Source of the DNA: Bacteroidales bacterium
GTDB taxonomy: Bacteria; Bacteroidota; Bacteroidia; Bacteroidales; UBA932
Direction of reading: 5' to 3'
DNA length: 64,000 nucleotides
NCBI GenBank assembly: GCA_017400135.1
Contig: JAFPVJ010000028.1
Span: 1-64,000 of the forward strand
Below, in pieces: positions 1-8,519 of the stretch. Position numbers and translations under genes: made by a program. The first letter of the stretch is position 1; each line of letters begins with the position of its first letter. The notes below the pieces were generated by a model. That model was not told where the DNA came from and did not search any database. It saw only the letters and a program-made list of their open reading frames with translations.

Positions 1-2
1 CA

Positions 3-119
3 AATTCTATCGGACAAATCCTCTTCAAAAGAGGTGATATCCGTGAAATGTATAATCAACCTTCCTTCCCTGTTATTGTCCCGGAGGCACCGTATGGAAG
101 GCAACTTACGCTTTGGTAA
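3..119 (+). CDS. C-terminal tail of an unidentified protein (partial)
   Basis: The first bases hold an open frame of 38 codons that enters from outside the window and stops at TAA 117-119. The tail ends in a tyrosine, glycine, arginine and a final Leu-Trp, an aromatic ending seen in many outer-membrane barrels, and the receptor later in this block also ends with a similar short tail. The frame starting at position 1 is also open, but its codons look less protein-like. Only the tail is visible, so no function is assigned. Confidence 0.4.
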   Translation, partial: NSIGQILFKRGDIREMYNQPSFPVIVPEAPYGRQLTLW

Positions 120-161
120 AATTTCTCCGGACAGCTATGAGTTATTTGTTATCCTTATATT

Positions 162-1370
162 ATGAAACGGCTTATACTTATTCTGCTTATATTTGCTATC
201 AGTTGCAACAAACAGCAAACGCTCGATTCTCCCATTATGCATCACAATTACCTCAGTCTAGAAGATGCGAAGGAGGAAGTTAATTCTTTGCTGGAAGACA
301 TCGATCCCATCATTACTCGTTCCGAGCAACCCGGACGACGAATCATCAGATCTTCCTGGACAAAGAAACTTATTCCCGGCACCAGAGCATCAGACAATCC
401 CTCTGCCGATTTGTACATTCTCAATTTTGAAAATTCTCAAGGTTTTGCCATTGTCTCCAGCGATCCCGCCAAGACCATTCTCGGACTTGCCCTTTCCGGC
501 TCTTTAGAAGATGAGGACGATATCGAAAACCCTGGGCTAGCCATAACCCTGGCAAATCTGGAGGCTTACGCTAAAATCCCTACCAGAGTTGATTCAATTG
601 ATCATTGCGAATATGGCCCATGGACTAATACAACTTACTACGCTCCGTTTAGTGGATATTGCCCTGTAAAATGGAATCTTGGAACACCAGCAGGGGATCA
701 ATTTAACGCTTATTGCCCCGTTATTAATGGAGTACATTGCCCCGCAGGTGGTACAGCTGTCGCTGTAGCGCAACTTATGTCCATTTATAGCTATCCCTCA
801 TCATACGGAGGCTTTTCCTATAGTTGGTCTAATATGATACAAAACTCCGCTGCACAAGACAACCAGGGCGTTTATTATGTCGCTAAACTTATGCAACAGC
901 TGGGTTATTCCCAAAACTTAGACATGGTGTATTCTCCGAATGCCAGCGGTACTATATCCCAACGGATTCCTCAAACGATGCTCAATTTCGGATATGCATT
1001 AGGTGTTAATTACCATGACTTCACCTATTCTGATATTCAGGAAATGAAAAACCATTATCCGATCATTATTGATGGTGAGCCAGCGACTGGTAATGGACAT
1101 GCTTGGTTGGGGCATGGCGTTTTGGTTCAAACCAGAGACGTATATTGGTGCAATGAGGCGGGAGAAATCATGATGAATGACTATGAAACCAGGGAATTAA
1201 TTCTTTGTAATTTTGGTTGGGGAGGTGTTGCTGATGGATTCTATTCCCCAGGCGCTTATTATACGACCCTGGGGCCAGAGGTTAATGATCCCAGCCTTTC
1301 AACCAGTTCCACCGGGTCACGAGATTTTCCATATAACATTCACTGTGTCTCTGGTATTCGAGTCCCTTAA
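162..1370 (+). CDS. C10 (streptopain-type) peptidase-like lipoprotein lacking the catalytic cysteine
   Basis: This 402-residue protein starts with a lipoprotein signal (ILLIFAISC, Cys at about 15). It then has a Spi/C10 propeptide-like region (about 30-140; motif GFAIVSSDP) and a C10 papain-fold domain. The His region (GHAWLGHGV) and the C-terminal NFGWGG motif are intact. The active-site position reads CPAGG: Gly197 (codon GGT, 750-752) replaces the cysteine present in the neighbouring copy. In family terms the protein should therefore be unable to cleave peptides, unless another residue serves. It is the first of a tandem pair with the gene at 1436, separated by 65 bases, and the pair is much more AT-rich than most of the window. 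A role as a decoy, inhibitor or surface binder is inference. Confidence 0.88.
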   Translation: MKRLILILLIFAISCNKQQTLDSPIMHHNYLSLEDAKEEVNSLLEDIDPIITRSEQPGRRIIRSSWTKKLIPGTRASDNPSADLYILNFENSQGFAIVSSDPAKTILGLALSGSLEDEDDIENPGLAITLANLEAYAKIPTRVDSIDHCEYGPWTNTTYYAPFSGYCPVKWNLGTPAGDQFNAYCPVINGVHCPAGGTAVAVAQLMSIYSYPSSYGGFSYSWSNMIQNSAAQDNQGVYYVAKLMQQLGYSQNLDMVYSPNASGTISQRIPQTMLNFGYALGVNYHDFTYSDIQEMKNHYPIIIDGEPATGNGHAWLGHGVLVQTRDVYWCNEAGEIMMNDYETRELILCNFGWGGVADGFYSPGAYYTTLGPEVNDPSLSTSSTGSRDFPYNIHCVSGIRVP

Positions 1371-1375
1371 TAGTC

Positions 1376-1383
1376 TATATTTG
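1376..1383 (+). promoter_or_regulatory. Candidate promoter -7 element for the second C10 peptidase gene
   Basis: TATATTTG matches the Bacteroidota -7 consensus TAnnTTTG exactly. It lies about 50 bases before the ATG of the downstream gene, so the second copy may be transcribed separately from the first. No convincing -33 TTTG was found. Confidence 0.35.
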
Positions 1384-1435
1384 GCGGTTTAGCTGTTATC
1401 TATTTTGTTGTCTGATCTTTTGGTCGTATTAAATT

Positions 1436-2656
1436 ATGAACAGGCTTGTATTTTCGCTCTCGCTTTTGCTTACAATTGTCCTTGGGTGCAGCCGGCAAGA
1501 AGCGCCAGAGTTTTCCCATATACGACGCAACTACCTCAGCCTTGAAGAAGCCAAGGAAGAGGTGTATTCCCTGATAAAAGACATCGATCCCATCATTACT
1601 CGTTCCGGGCATCCCGGACGACGGGTCATCAGGTCTTCTTGGACAAAGAAACTTATTCCCGGCACCCGGGCATCGGACAATCCCTCTGCCGATTTGTACA
1701 TCCTCAATTTTGAAGATTCTCTGGGATTTGCCATTGTTTCTAGCGATCCCACCAAGAGTATTCTCGGACTTGCCTTTTCCGGCTCTTTAGAAGACGATAA
1801 CGATATCGACAACCCTGGGTTGGCCATTACCCTGGCAAATCTGGAGGCATATGCCAGAATCCCTACCAGAGTTGACTCTATTGACCATTGTGAATATGGA
1901 CCATGGACCAACACCACCTATTATGCACCATATACGGGATATTGTCCAGTCAAATGGGATAAAGGAACGCCTTCCGGGAACCAATATAACGCATATTGTC
2001 CAGTTATTAACGGTGTTCATTGCCCTGCTGGATGTGTAGCAATCGCTGTTGCTCAACTAATGTCCATGTATTGTTATCCCTCCTCGTATGGTGGGTATTC
2101 TTTCAGCTGGTCTGATATGATTCAGAACTCTTCTGCCCAAAACAATCTTGGAGATTATTATGTCGCCCGACTGATGCAACAATTGGGTCTTTCTCAAAAT
2201 CTCGATATGGTTTATACGCCTTATGGAAGTGGTACTGCAACGCAAAAGATACCTCAAACCATGCTTAACTTTGGATATACGCAAGGTGGTAATCATCACA
2301 GTTTTTCATATTCTGATATCCAGGAAATGAAGAACCATTATCCAATCATCATTGATGGCGAGCCGGCGACTGGAAGTGGACACGCTTGGTTAGGGCATGG
2401 AGTATTGATTCAAACGCGGGAAGTCTATTGGTGTAATGAAGCTGGCGAGATCATGCTTTTTGATGGATATGAGACTCGGGAGTTAATTCTTTGTAACTTT
2501 GGCTGGGGTGGCATTGCCGATGGTTTCTATTCCCCTGGGGGCTATTATACGACTAGTGGGCCAGAAGTAAATGATCCTAACCTTTCAACCAGTTCCACCG
2601 GAGCATACGATTTCCCTTACAATATTCATTGCGTTTCCGGGATACGCGTTCCATAA
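1436..2656 (+). CDS. C10 (streptopain-type) cysteine peptidase, lipoprotein
   Basis: This 406-residue secreted cysteine endopeptidase has a lipoprotein signal ending LTIVLGC, an N-terminal inhibitory propeptide-like region, and a C10 domain. Catalytic Cys200 sits in CPAGCVAIAVAQ (codon TGT 2033-2035), the catalytic His in GHAWLGHG, and the Asn/Trp region in CNFGWGG. It is near-identical over long stretches to the gene at 162, including at DNA level in the propeptide, which points to a recent duplication. In contrast to that copy, all recognisable catalytic residues are present. The probable location is the outer membrane or periplasmic face. The substrate is unknown; C10 enzymes include SpeB and Bacteroides fragilis Bfp proteases. 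Confidence 0.92.
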   Translation: MNRLVFSLSLLLTIVLGCSRQEAPEFSHIRRNYLSLEEAKEEVYSLIKDIDPIITRSGHPGRRVIRSSWTKKLIPGTRASDNPSADLYILNFEDSLGFAIVSSDPTKSILGLAFSGSLEDDNDIDNPGLAITLANLEAYARIPTRVDSIDHCEYGPWTNTTYYAPYTGYCPVKWDKGTPSGNQYNAYCPVINGVHCPAGCVAIAVAQLMSMYCYPSSYGGYSFSWSDMIQNSSAQNNLGDYYVARLMQQLGLSQNLDMVYTPYGSGTATQKIPQTMLNFGYTQGGNHHSFSYSDIQEMKNHYPIIIDGEPATGSGHAWLGHGVLIQTREVYWCNEAGEIMLFDGYETRELILCNFGWGGIADGFYSPGGYYTTSGPEVNDPNLSTSSTGAYDFPYNIHCVSGIRVP

Positions 2657-2664
2657 AATATCAT

Positions 2665-2672
2665 TACATTTG
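2665..2672 (+). promoter_or_regulatory. Candidate -7 element immediately before the DUF4249 start codon
   Basis: TACATTTG fits TAnnTTTG and ends five bases before the ATG at 2678. If used, the transcript would begin at or next to the start codon, meaning a nearly leaderless mRNA. It may be a chance match, because these genes could also be co-transcribed with the peptidase 21 bases upstream. Confidence 0.25.
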
Positions 2673-2677
2673 TTCCC

Positions 2678-3868
2678 ATGAAAAAATACGGTTTAGTTTT
2701 TTTTATCTGCCTGATGGCAGTAGCTTGTACGGAGCCGATTGAACTGGTGGGAATAGACAGGGAGGTCGTGGTGGAATGCATCCTGGATGATGGTGAACAG
2801 CAAATCCTGAAACTATACTGGACGATGGACGATGCACAGGACAATCCTGACTATATCCGTGATGCGACGGCCTATCTGGAGGACCTGACAGCAGGCGGAG
2901 AGAAGTTGTTTTTCACTTCCCTCAATTCCGGCCCATATTCCCTGTTCTACACTCCTGCTTCTGGTCACCGCTACAAACTGACGGTCCTTGTGGATGGTTT
3001 TGAGCCCTTCACTGCAAGCACGTCGTTTCCTCACCCGGCGGCCATGGAATTCAACGAAGATGCGGTCCTCGATCCTAAAATAGTATATGAGTCTACATAC
3101 GATTGCGGGCCTTCTGAGTATATTACCCATTTCAGAATTATCCGGGGATCGACAGACCCGACCTGGTTCATCGATTCCCGTGTCCCAGGGCCCGGTCAAG
3201 AACCGCCATATATGGCCACTACTTATCCCGATGTTGATCTTTTCAACGCTTCGGGTCCCTTCACCAAGGACCTTATTGACAAGGACATTATAGATAGGAC
3301 CGGGAACTGGTACAACAATTTCAAGGCAGATTTTTATACCTTGAATTATACCACCAGAGGAGATTACTGGAAGTATTTCGATTATGACGCCGGGAAAGAA
3401 ATCTCCATCGTCGATTTGGGAGGGGAAGATCCGATGATTCACCCGAATCTGACAATCGCGGAGGAGATTGCCGAACGATTCCTTCAATCACACGCCCACT
3501 ACAAAGGCATTCGAACTCATTTGTCAGACAATTTCGACAACGGGCAGCCAATTCCGAGTTTTTCCGTCGCTTTTCTGAATTACGCCGAGTTTCCGGAGAT
3601 GACAGGTGACCTTAAATATGCCAATCGCATGTTATCCGTCAATCAGAATCGAGCCCTGAAAATATTCTCCGTTTCCGAAGAATACGACCGCTATTTGAAA
3701 GAAATGCTCGTCGAGGACTCCGGAGACTGGAAGAATATGTTCGACCGGAAAAACAGATATTCCAACATTGACGGCGCCACGGGCATTTTCGGCGCCGTCG
3801 CTTACTGTGAACTGATTCCCGTAAAAGAGTGGTTCGGGAATAATTGGATACTTCATAAAAGAATCTAA
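2678..3868 (+). CDS. DUF4249-type outer-membrane lipoprotein
   Basis: This 396-residue lipoprotein has a signal ending LMAVAC (Cys 17). The early strand pattern (REVVVECILDDGEQQILKLYW, then DATAYLEDL and GHRYKLTVLVDG) matches the DUF4249 family, which occurs almost only in Bacteroidota beside TonB-dependent receptors. Its stop codon is directly followed by the ATG of the receptor at 3869 with no gap, so the two are co-translated. It probably acts as the surface lipoprotein partner of that receptor, analogous in layout to SusD with SusC but not homologous. The ligand is unknown. The family is recognised with good confidence; the partner role is inference from context. Confidence 0.8.
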   Translation: MKKYGLVFFICLMAVACTEPIELVGIDREVVVECILDDGEQQILKLYWTMDDAQDNPDYIRDATAYLEDLTAGGEKLFFTSLNSGPYSLFYTPASGHRYKLTVLVDGFEPFTASTSFPHPAAMEFNEDAVLDPKIVYESTYDCGPSEYITHFRIIRGSTDPTWFIDSRVPGPGQEPPYMATTYPDVDLFNASGPFTKDLIDKDIIDRTGNWYNNFKADFYTLNYTTRGDYWKYFDYDAGKEISIVDLGGEDPMIHPNLTIAEEIAERFLQSHAHYKGIRTHLSDNFDNGQPIPSFSVAFLNYAEFPEMTGDLKYANRMLSVNQNRALKIFSVSEEYDRYLKEMLVEDSGDWKNMFDRKNRYSNIDGATGIFGAVAYCELIPVKEWFGNNWILHKRI

Positions 3869-5923
3869 ATGAACAAGCAACTCATCATATCAGCCTCTAT
3901 CCTTCTTTTCCATAGCTTATTGTCACTGGGACAAGTCGTAGAAGAACGGGATACGATCCGGCATGCTGCCATCTCTGCCGAGCGGAGTCTGGCTCCTCTG
4001 TCCGGCGTGGCCGTCGACCTCTCCACTGCCAGCCGCATCATCTCTCCGACGGGAGAGGGAGATGTCATCAAATATGTCCAGACCATCGCTGGCGTCAGTT
4101 CCGGCACGGAAGGCAGTTCCTCCTATTTCGTGCGGGGCGGCAACAGCGGCAACAACCTGATCGAGTTGGACGGAACCCGCATCTACGGGACCAGCCACCT
4201 GCTGGGATTCAGCACCGCCATTTCCCAGGACATCCTTTCGACCGCCCAGTTCCATAGCGGCAGCATCCGGGGCGAACACTCCAACCTTCTCTCCTCCGTA
4301 CTGGACCTTCGGACCAAGGACGCGGCCCGGAGGCCCGAGGCATCCCTGTCACTGAGCAATTTCTTCGCCGGCGCCAGTTTCTCCACGCCCATCGTAAAGG
4401 ATAAGTTGTCTGTGATGGCTTCTGCGAGATATTCTCCGTTCGGCAAGGAATATGGCCTTATAAGCTCCATCGTCTCTGACTTCGGAGAATTCTTGCCCCA
4501 AAGCATCGGTTCTACCGTATATGACATATTCGCGAAATTGTCCTGGACTCCGGGGATCCGCACCAAAGTATCGCTGTCTTATTTCAAGACCGTCGATGAT
4601 TACAAGCTGCTCTACACGGTTTCCAAATGGGATAAACTCGGGTGGGGCAACGATATGGTCAACCTTCGTGTCCAAAGCGTCCTCTCCGACAACTGGCTCT
4701 TCTCCGGCAACGCGTCGCTGAACCGTTTCGCCAATTCCTTCAGCCAATACCGTTTCACTTCCTTCGAGACTGACGCGTTCTTTGAGCTGCAGTCCGCTCT
4801 CAATGATGTCACACTCTCCGGAAAACTGGAGTACAACGGCGATTCCCCCTTCAAGCAGAGTTTCGGGTATAAGTTCAGCGGCACCCGTTTCCATACCTAC
4901 GACACCCCTGTAAATTGTCTGCTCGGAAACCTGTGGTACCAGGCGGGGGTTGAAAAAGAAGGGATGTTTTCCCTCCAGGCCATGCTTCGGGGCAATCTGT
5001 TTGCCTCCGGTCTGGCTGCGGACGTCAAGACCTTCTTCAACCCGGAGACCAGCCTGTCAGCTACCTATTATCTGACGCCGGCACTGGGCCTGGCCCTGTC
5101 GGCAGATTATCTGACCCAATACTACCACCTCGTCGAAGGCTTGCCGATGGGATGGTCGATGGATCTGATGGTACCGGCTAGCCGGTCCCTCAAGCCGGAA
5201 ACCGCCCTTCAGCTTGCAGCAGGAGCCTTTTTCAAGAACGAGCATCACGACCTAAAGGTCGGCGCCTACTACAAATCCTATCGCAATCTGGTTTTCAATC
5301 CGGATGCCGTCAGTTTCTTCGAAAAGGATGCCGCCTCGGGATGGAAGGATCATCTCCATTCGGGCGAAGGTTCGTCAAAGGGGGTGGAATCCTCTTACTC
5401 CTATACCGGAAAGAAGCTGAATGCATCCTTTGCCTACACCTTCTCTCACACCGACCGTCTGTTCGCCGACTTGTGCAAGGGACAGCGTTTCCCGGCCAAA
5501 TTCGACCGTCCGCACATCCTCAACATCAATCTCGATCTCGTACTCAGCGAATATGAATCCAAGGAATATGGCTTCACGTCCTTCTTCACCGTCCAGAGCG
5601 GACATCTGGAGAGTGCCAAAGCGGGGCTTGTCGGAGTGGCCTTACCTTGGACCTACCGACCAGGGGACGATGGCGACGTGGATTATTTTGGTGACTCCTT
5701 CAACAATTTCCGCATGCCGACCTACATCCGGCTGGATCTGGGTTTCTATTCCCGCTGGGAGACTCGGCATACCCGTCACCTGCTCAACTTCGGTATATTT
5801 AACGTCCTGAACCGGCACAACCCTTCGTTTATCTACGCCGGATTATATTCAGACCATCACTGGGAGCAACTGTCTATCTTCCCCATCATGCCCTCCCTGA
5901 GTTATAAGCTCACCTGGCGATAA
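3869..5923 (+). CDS. TonB-dependent receptor (plug plus barrel) paired with DUF4249
   Basis: This 684-residue outer-membrane protein has a Sec signal (about 1-22). Its plug domain (about 45-160) shows the hallmarks of the family: VIKYVQTIAGVSSGTEGSS, YFVRGG, NLIELDG and the later LDLRTKD. A beta-barrel of alternating strands follows, ending SYKLTWR. The usual N-terminal carboxypeptidase-regulatory-like domain of Bacteroidota receptors is missing, so the protein is short for the class. It presumably imports a ligand captured with the DUF4249 lipoprotein, powered by TonB-ExbBD encoded elsewhere. It is not SusC: no SusD follows, and the fused regulatory domain is absent. The substrate cannot be deduced; the adjacent C10 proteases might supply peptides (inference). 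Confidence 0.88.
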   Translation: MNKQLIISASILLFHSLLSLGQVVEERDTIRHAAISAERSLAPLSGVAVDLSTASRIISPTGEGDVIKYVQTIAGVSSGTEGSSSYFVRGGNSGNNLIELDGTRIYGTSHLLGFSTAISQDILSTAQFHSGSIRGEHSNLLSSVLDLRTKDAARRPEASLSLSNFFAGASFSTPIVKDKLSVMASARYSPFGKEYGLISSIVSDFGEFLPQSIGSTVYDIFAKLSWTPGIRTKVSLSYFKTVDDYKLLYTVSKWDKLGWGNDMVNLRVQSVLSDNWLFSGNASLNRFANSFSQYRFTSFETDAFFELQSALNDVTLSGKLEYNGDSPFKQSFGYKFSGTRFHTYDTPVNCLLGNLWYQAGVEKEGMFSLQAMLRGNLFASGLAADVKTFFNPETSLSATYYLTPALGLALSADYLTQYYHLVEGLPMGWSMDLMVPASRSLKPETALQLAAGAFFKNEHHDLKVGAYYKSYRNLVFNPDAVSFFEKDAASGWKDHLHSGEGSSKGVESSYSYTGKKLNASFAYTFSHTDRLFADLCKGQRFPAKFDRPHILNINLDLVLSEYESKEYGFTSFFTVQSGHLESAKAGLVGVALPWTYRPGDDGDVDYFGDSFNNFRMPTYIRLDLGFYSRWETRHTRHLLNFGIFNVLNRHNPSFIYAGLYSDHHWEQLSIFPIMPSLSYKLTWR

Positions 5924-5946
5924 TTGACGGTTTTCGTCGCCGACTC

Positions 5947-5977
5947 TTTTAAAAACCGATTCCTTTACCTAACTTTG
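5947..5977 (+). promoter_or_regulatory. Promoter of the ATPase-nuclease gene
   Basis: TAACTTTG at 5970-5977 is an exact TAnnTTTG -7 element. A T-rich -33-like stretch (TTTT, 5947-5950) lies 19 bases upstream, the spacing expected in Bacteroidota. The start of transcription would fall at about 5983, inside the palindromic repeats described next. Confidence 0.55.
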
Positions 5978-5979
5978 CA

Positions 5980-6009
5980 ACGGCCGTAATTTTTACGGCC
6001 GTAAAAATT
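5980..6009 (+). repeat. Palindromic operator-like repeat at the transcription start of the ATPase gene
   Basis: Two direct copies of ACGGCCGTAA (5980-5989 and 5995-6004) are spaced 15 bases apart. The segment 5988-6009 is a perfect 22-base palindrome centred on CGGCCG, and GGCCGTAA at 5982-5989 also pairs with TTACGGCC at 5993-6000 across a 3-base gap. The block overlaps the predicted transcript start and ends nine bases before the ATG at 6018. It looks like a repressor operator (possibly autoregulatory) or an RNA hairpin masking the start codon. Which of these is correct cannot be told from sequence. Confidence 0.65.
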
Positions 6010-6017
6010 GCTGCATT

Positions 6018-7367
6018 ATGAAGTTTTATGACAGGGAGGAGCAGTTGGGAACGCTGCGACAAATGCGGGATCTATCCTACGAAGGGTATTCCCGCCTGAC
6101 GGTGGTAACCGGTCGGCGACGTATAGGCAAGACAACACTTATCAAGGAGGCCTATAAGGACGAACCATTTGTCTACCTGTTTGTCGGTAAGAAAAGCGAG
6201 GCGGTCCTCTGCAAGGAATTCTGTGAGGAATTCCAGTCAAAAACAGGCGTATTCGTTCCCCCGATGAACGTGTTCCGCGACGTATTCCGCTTCTTTATGG
6301 AGGAGGGAAAGCGGAGAAAGTATACGCTGGTATTCGATGAATTCCAGAATTTTCTGGAGGTGAACCGGGCCATCTATGGGGATATGCAAAACTGGTGGGA
6401 CCGGTATCAGAAAGAAAGCCACGTAAACCTGGTCGTCAGCGGATCGGTGTTCTCGCTGATGGAAAGGATATTCAAGCACAGGAAAGAGCCCCTGTACGGC
6501 CGTCAGGATGCGACCGTCAAATTGCAGGCCTTCCCCACGGGCATCTTGAAGACAATTCTGGAAGATAACGCCCCCGGGTATACGAACGATGATTTGCTGG
6601 CCCTCTATACATACACGGGAGGCATTCCCAAATACGTAGAACTCTTGGTAGACCTGAAGGCCACCAGCCGCAAAAAGATGATTGCCCAGATCTGCAAGGC
6701 GGACTCCCCTCTCATCGAGGAGGGGAAGAAACTCCTGGTCCAGGAATTTGGAAAGAAATACGCCACCTATTTCTCCATCCTTCAAGCCATTTCCTTGGGA
6801 TACAACACACAGGCTGACATAGAAGACTACCTGGGCGGCAAGAGCCTGGGCGGACAATTGCTCAAGTTGGAGGAAACATACGAACTGGTCCGGAAGATCC
6901 GGCCCATTTGGGCCAAACCCAAGACGCAGACTGTACGATACGAGATCAACGACGTCTTCCTTCGATTCTGGTTCCGCTACGTGGAAAAGAACCAACGCCT
7001 CATCGAGATTGGTCAGTATCCCGTCCTCCGGAAGATCATGGAAGAGGATTATGAGACCTATTCAGGCGAAGTGTTGGAACGCTATTTCAGATGTAAACTG
7101 GTGGAGAGTTTGGACTATCGTGATATCGGCGGATGGTGGGATCCTAAAGGATATACCGATCAAAAGGGCCACCACCAGCAGTGCGAGTTGGACATCGTCG
7201 CACAACGGCTCAGCGGGAAAGTCCTGGATGTCTTTGAAATCAAACGTAACCCCAAAAAGTTCGACAGGCAACTCCTCCAGGAAAAGCTGGAGCACTTTAA
7301 GGCAAAAGAAAAGACTGCTCACAAAAGTAAGATTGAGCCGAAATGCCTTACTATTGAAGATATGTAA
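6018..7367 (+). CDS. AAA-type ATPase with C-terminal DUF234/PD-(D/E)XK-like domain
   Basis: This 449-residue protein is probably cytoplasmic, with no signal. The Walker A motif GRRRIGKTTL is at about 32-41 and Walker B LVFDEFQ at about 104-110, as in the archaeal-type ATPase family common in Bacteroidota. A winged-helix-like middle (about 240-320) precedes a C-terminal DUF234 region. The pattern WWDPKG, then ELDIVAQ (about 390) and FEIKRN (about 408), matches the D...ExK core of restriction-endonuclease-fold nucleases. The gene stands alone behind its own palindromic promoter, between an accessory receptor gene and convergent lpxK. Members of this family are numerous and mostly uncharacterised. 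A nucleic-acid-directed role is inference. Confidence 0.85.
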   Translation: MKFYDREEQLGTLRQMRDLSYEGYSRLTVVTGRRRIGKTTLIKEAYKDEPFVYLFVGKKSEAVLCKEFCEEFQSKTGVFVPPMNVFRDVFRFFMEEGKRRKYTLVFDEFQNFLEVNRAIYGDMQNWWDRYQKESHVNLVVSGSVFSLMERIFKHRKEPLYGRQDATVKLQAFPTGILKTILEDNAPGYTNDDLLALYTYTGGIPKYVELLVDLKATSRKKMIAQICKADSPLIEEGKKLLVQEFGKKYATYFSILQAISLGYNTQADIEDYLGGKSLGGQLLKLEETYELVRKIRPIWAKPKTQTVRYEINDVFLRFWFRYVEKNQRLIEIGQYPVLRKIMEEDYETYSGEVLERYFRCKLVESLDYRDIGGWWDPKGYTDQKGHHQQCELDIVAQRLSGKVLDVFEIKRNPKKFDRQLLQEKLEHFKAKEKTAHKSKIEPKCLTIEDM

Positions 7368-7373
7368 CCCGTC

Positions 7374-8507
7374 TTACCGTTTAATTGCGTCGAAGAGGAC
7401 CTGGTGGAAGAAGTCCCGTTCCTCTTCTGTCAGGAAGCCGACCGTGATCGGGATTTGGAAGAGCCGCTTGCGCAAAGCAGGCGGCATTTTTTTGGATGCG
7501 ATGATGCGCTGGGCGTCCTTCTCGGTCGTGCCGAGGGCGGCGGTGGACCAGCGTTCGGCGGCCGCCGTGATGCAGCGGATGTCGCTGTCGGAGAAGGCGT
7601 GGTGGTCCGAGAAACGGAAGGCCTCCACGATCTTGTAATTGTCGGATAGATACGTCCTTAGAGGCGTGTCCTTCGCAATGCCGGTGAAGAGCACCATGCG
7701 CGGGGAATAGACATAGCGCGGGTCACATTCCTCGTAGATGGCCTCCGGCGGACAGTAGTTGATGCAGGAGAAGAAGACGTACTGCCTGCGGCCCTTGCGC
7801 GAAGTGCCGGTGCAGGTGGAAGTGGCATAATCCTTCACGCCGCAGGACTGCGCCCAGAGCGTCCGCTCCCAGTCGTCCATATAGTTCGGGCATTTCGTGA
7901 CGATGATCACGTCGGCGTCGGCGAGCCGCTCCGGAAGGTCCCGCAGGCCGCCCAGGGGCAGAAGCTTGTCTTTGTTGACGGGACGGCTGAAGTCCACCAG
8001 CACGATGCTGAGCGTCGGCTTCAGGGCGCGGTACTGGAAGGCGTCGTCCAGGATGATCAGGTCCGCCGCCGGGAATTCCTTGTCCAGGCAGCGCCGGTTC
8101 TGCCGCTGCGTGCGCACGACCTCCGGATGGCAGAGGTTGCGGCAGCCGCGGATGCGGTTCTTGTCCAGGGCGACCGTCACGCCCGGGAATTTCTTCTTGA
8201 TCTGCACCGGCTCGTCGCCGAAGAAGGAGGCGTTGCGCTGGGTGGTAACTTGCTGGAAACCCTTGCTCTTGCGCTTGTAGCCGCGGGAGAGGACGGCGAG
8301 GTTCTTCTTGCCCCACTCCTCGTCGGCCATCAGGGTGCGGAGGATCATTTCCGTGTGGGGGGTTTTCCCCGTCCCGCCGACGGTCACGTTGCCTACGCAC
8401 ACCGTGGGGACTTCCGCTTCCTCGCTCTTGAGGACCTGCTTGTTGTACAGGGCATTCCGGACCTTGAGCGTCAGATAGTAGGGGAACAGCAGCAGTTTGT
8501 CGATCAT
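7374..8507 (-). CDS. lpxK: Tetraacyldisaccharide 4'-kinase
   Basis: LpxK phosphorylates the 4' position of the lipid A disaccharide at the inner face of the cytoplasmic membrane. The 377-residue protein starts with a hydrophobic, amphipathic N-terminus (MIDKLLLFPYYLTLKVRN). The family P-loop GNVTVGGTGKTPHTE is at about 38-52, then SRGYKRKSKGF, the GDEPVQIKKKFP region, and ILDDAFQYRALKP. The length is typical. It lies 12 bases after the dihydrouridine synthase gene on the same strand, so the two probably form one transcript. It ends convergently six bases from the ATPase gene, where the accessory block stops and core genes begin. Confidence 0.93.
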   Translation of the reverse strand: MIDKLLLFPYYLTLKVRNALYNKQVLKSEEAEVPTVCVGNVTVGGTGKTPHTEMILRTLMADEEWGKKNLAVLSRGYKRKSKGFQQVTTQRNASFFGDEPVQIKKKFPGVTVALDKNRIRGCRNLCHPEVVRTQRQNRRCLDKEFPAADLIILDDAFQYRALKPTLSIVLVDFSRPVNKDKLLPLGGLRDLPERLADADVIIVTKCPNYMDDWERTLWAQSCGVKDYATSTCTGTSRKGRRQYVFFSCINYCPPEAIYEECDPRYVYSPRMVLFTGIAKDTPLRTYLSDNYKIVEAFRFSDHHAFSDSDIRCITAAAERWSTAALGTTEKDAQRIIASKKMPPALRKRLFQIPITVGFLTEEERDFFHQVLFDAIKR

Positions 8508-8519
8508 ATCTCGTATTTT

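Noticed and set aside
3869..5923. SusC-type polysaccharide receptor
   Set aside because: No SusD follows, and the N-terminal carboxypeptidase-regulatory-like domain is missing; it is paired with a DUF4249 protein instead.
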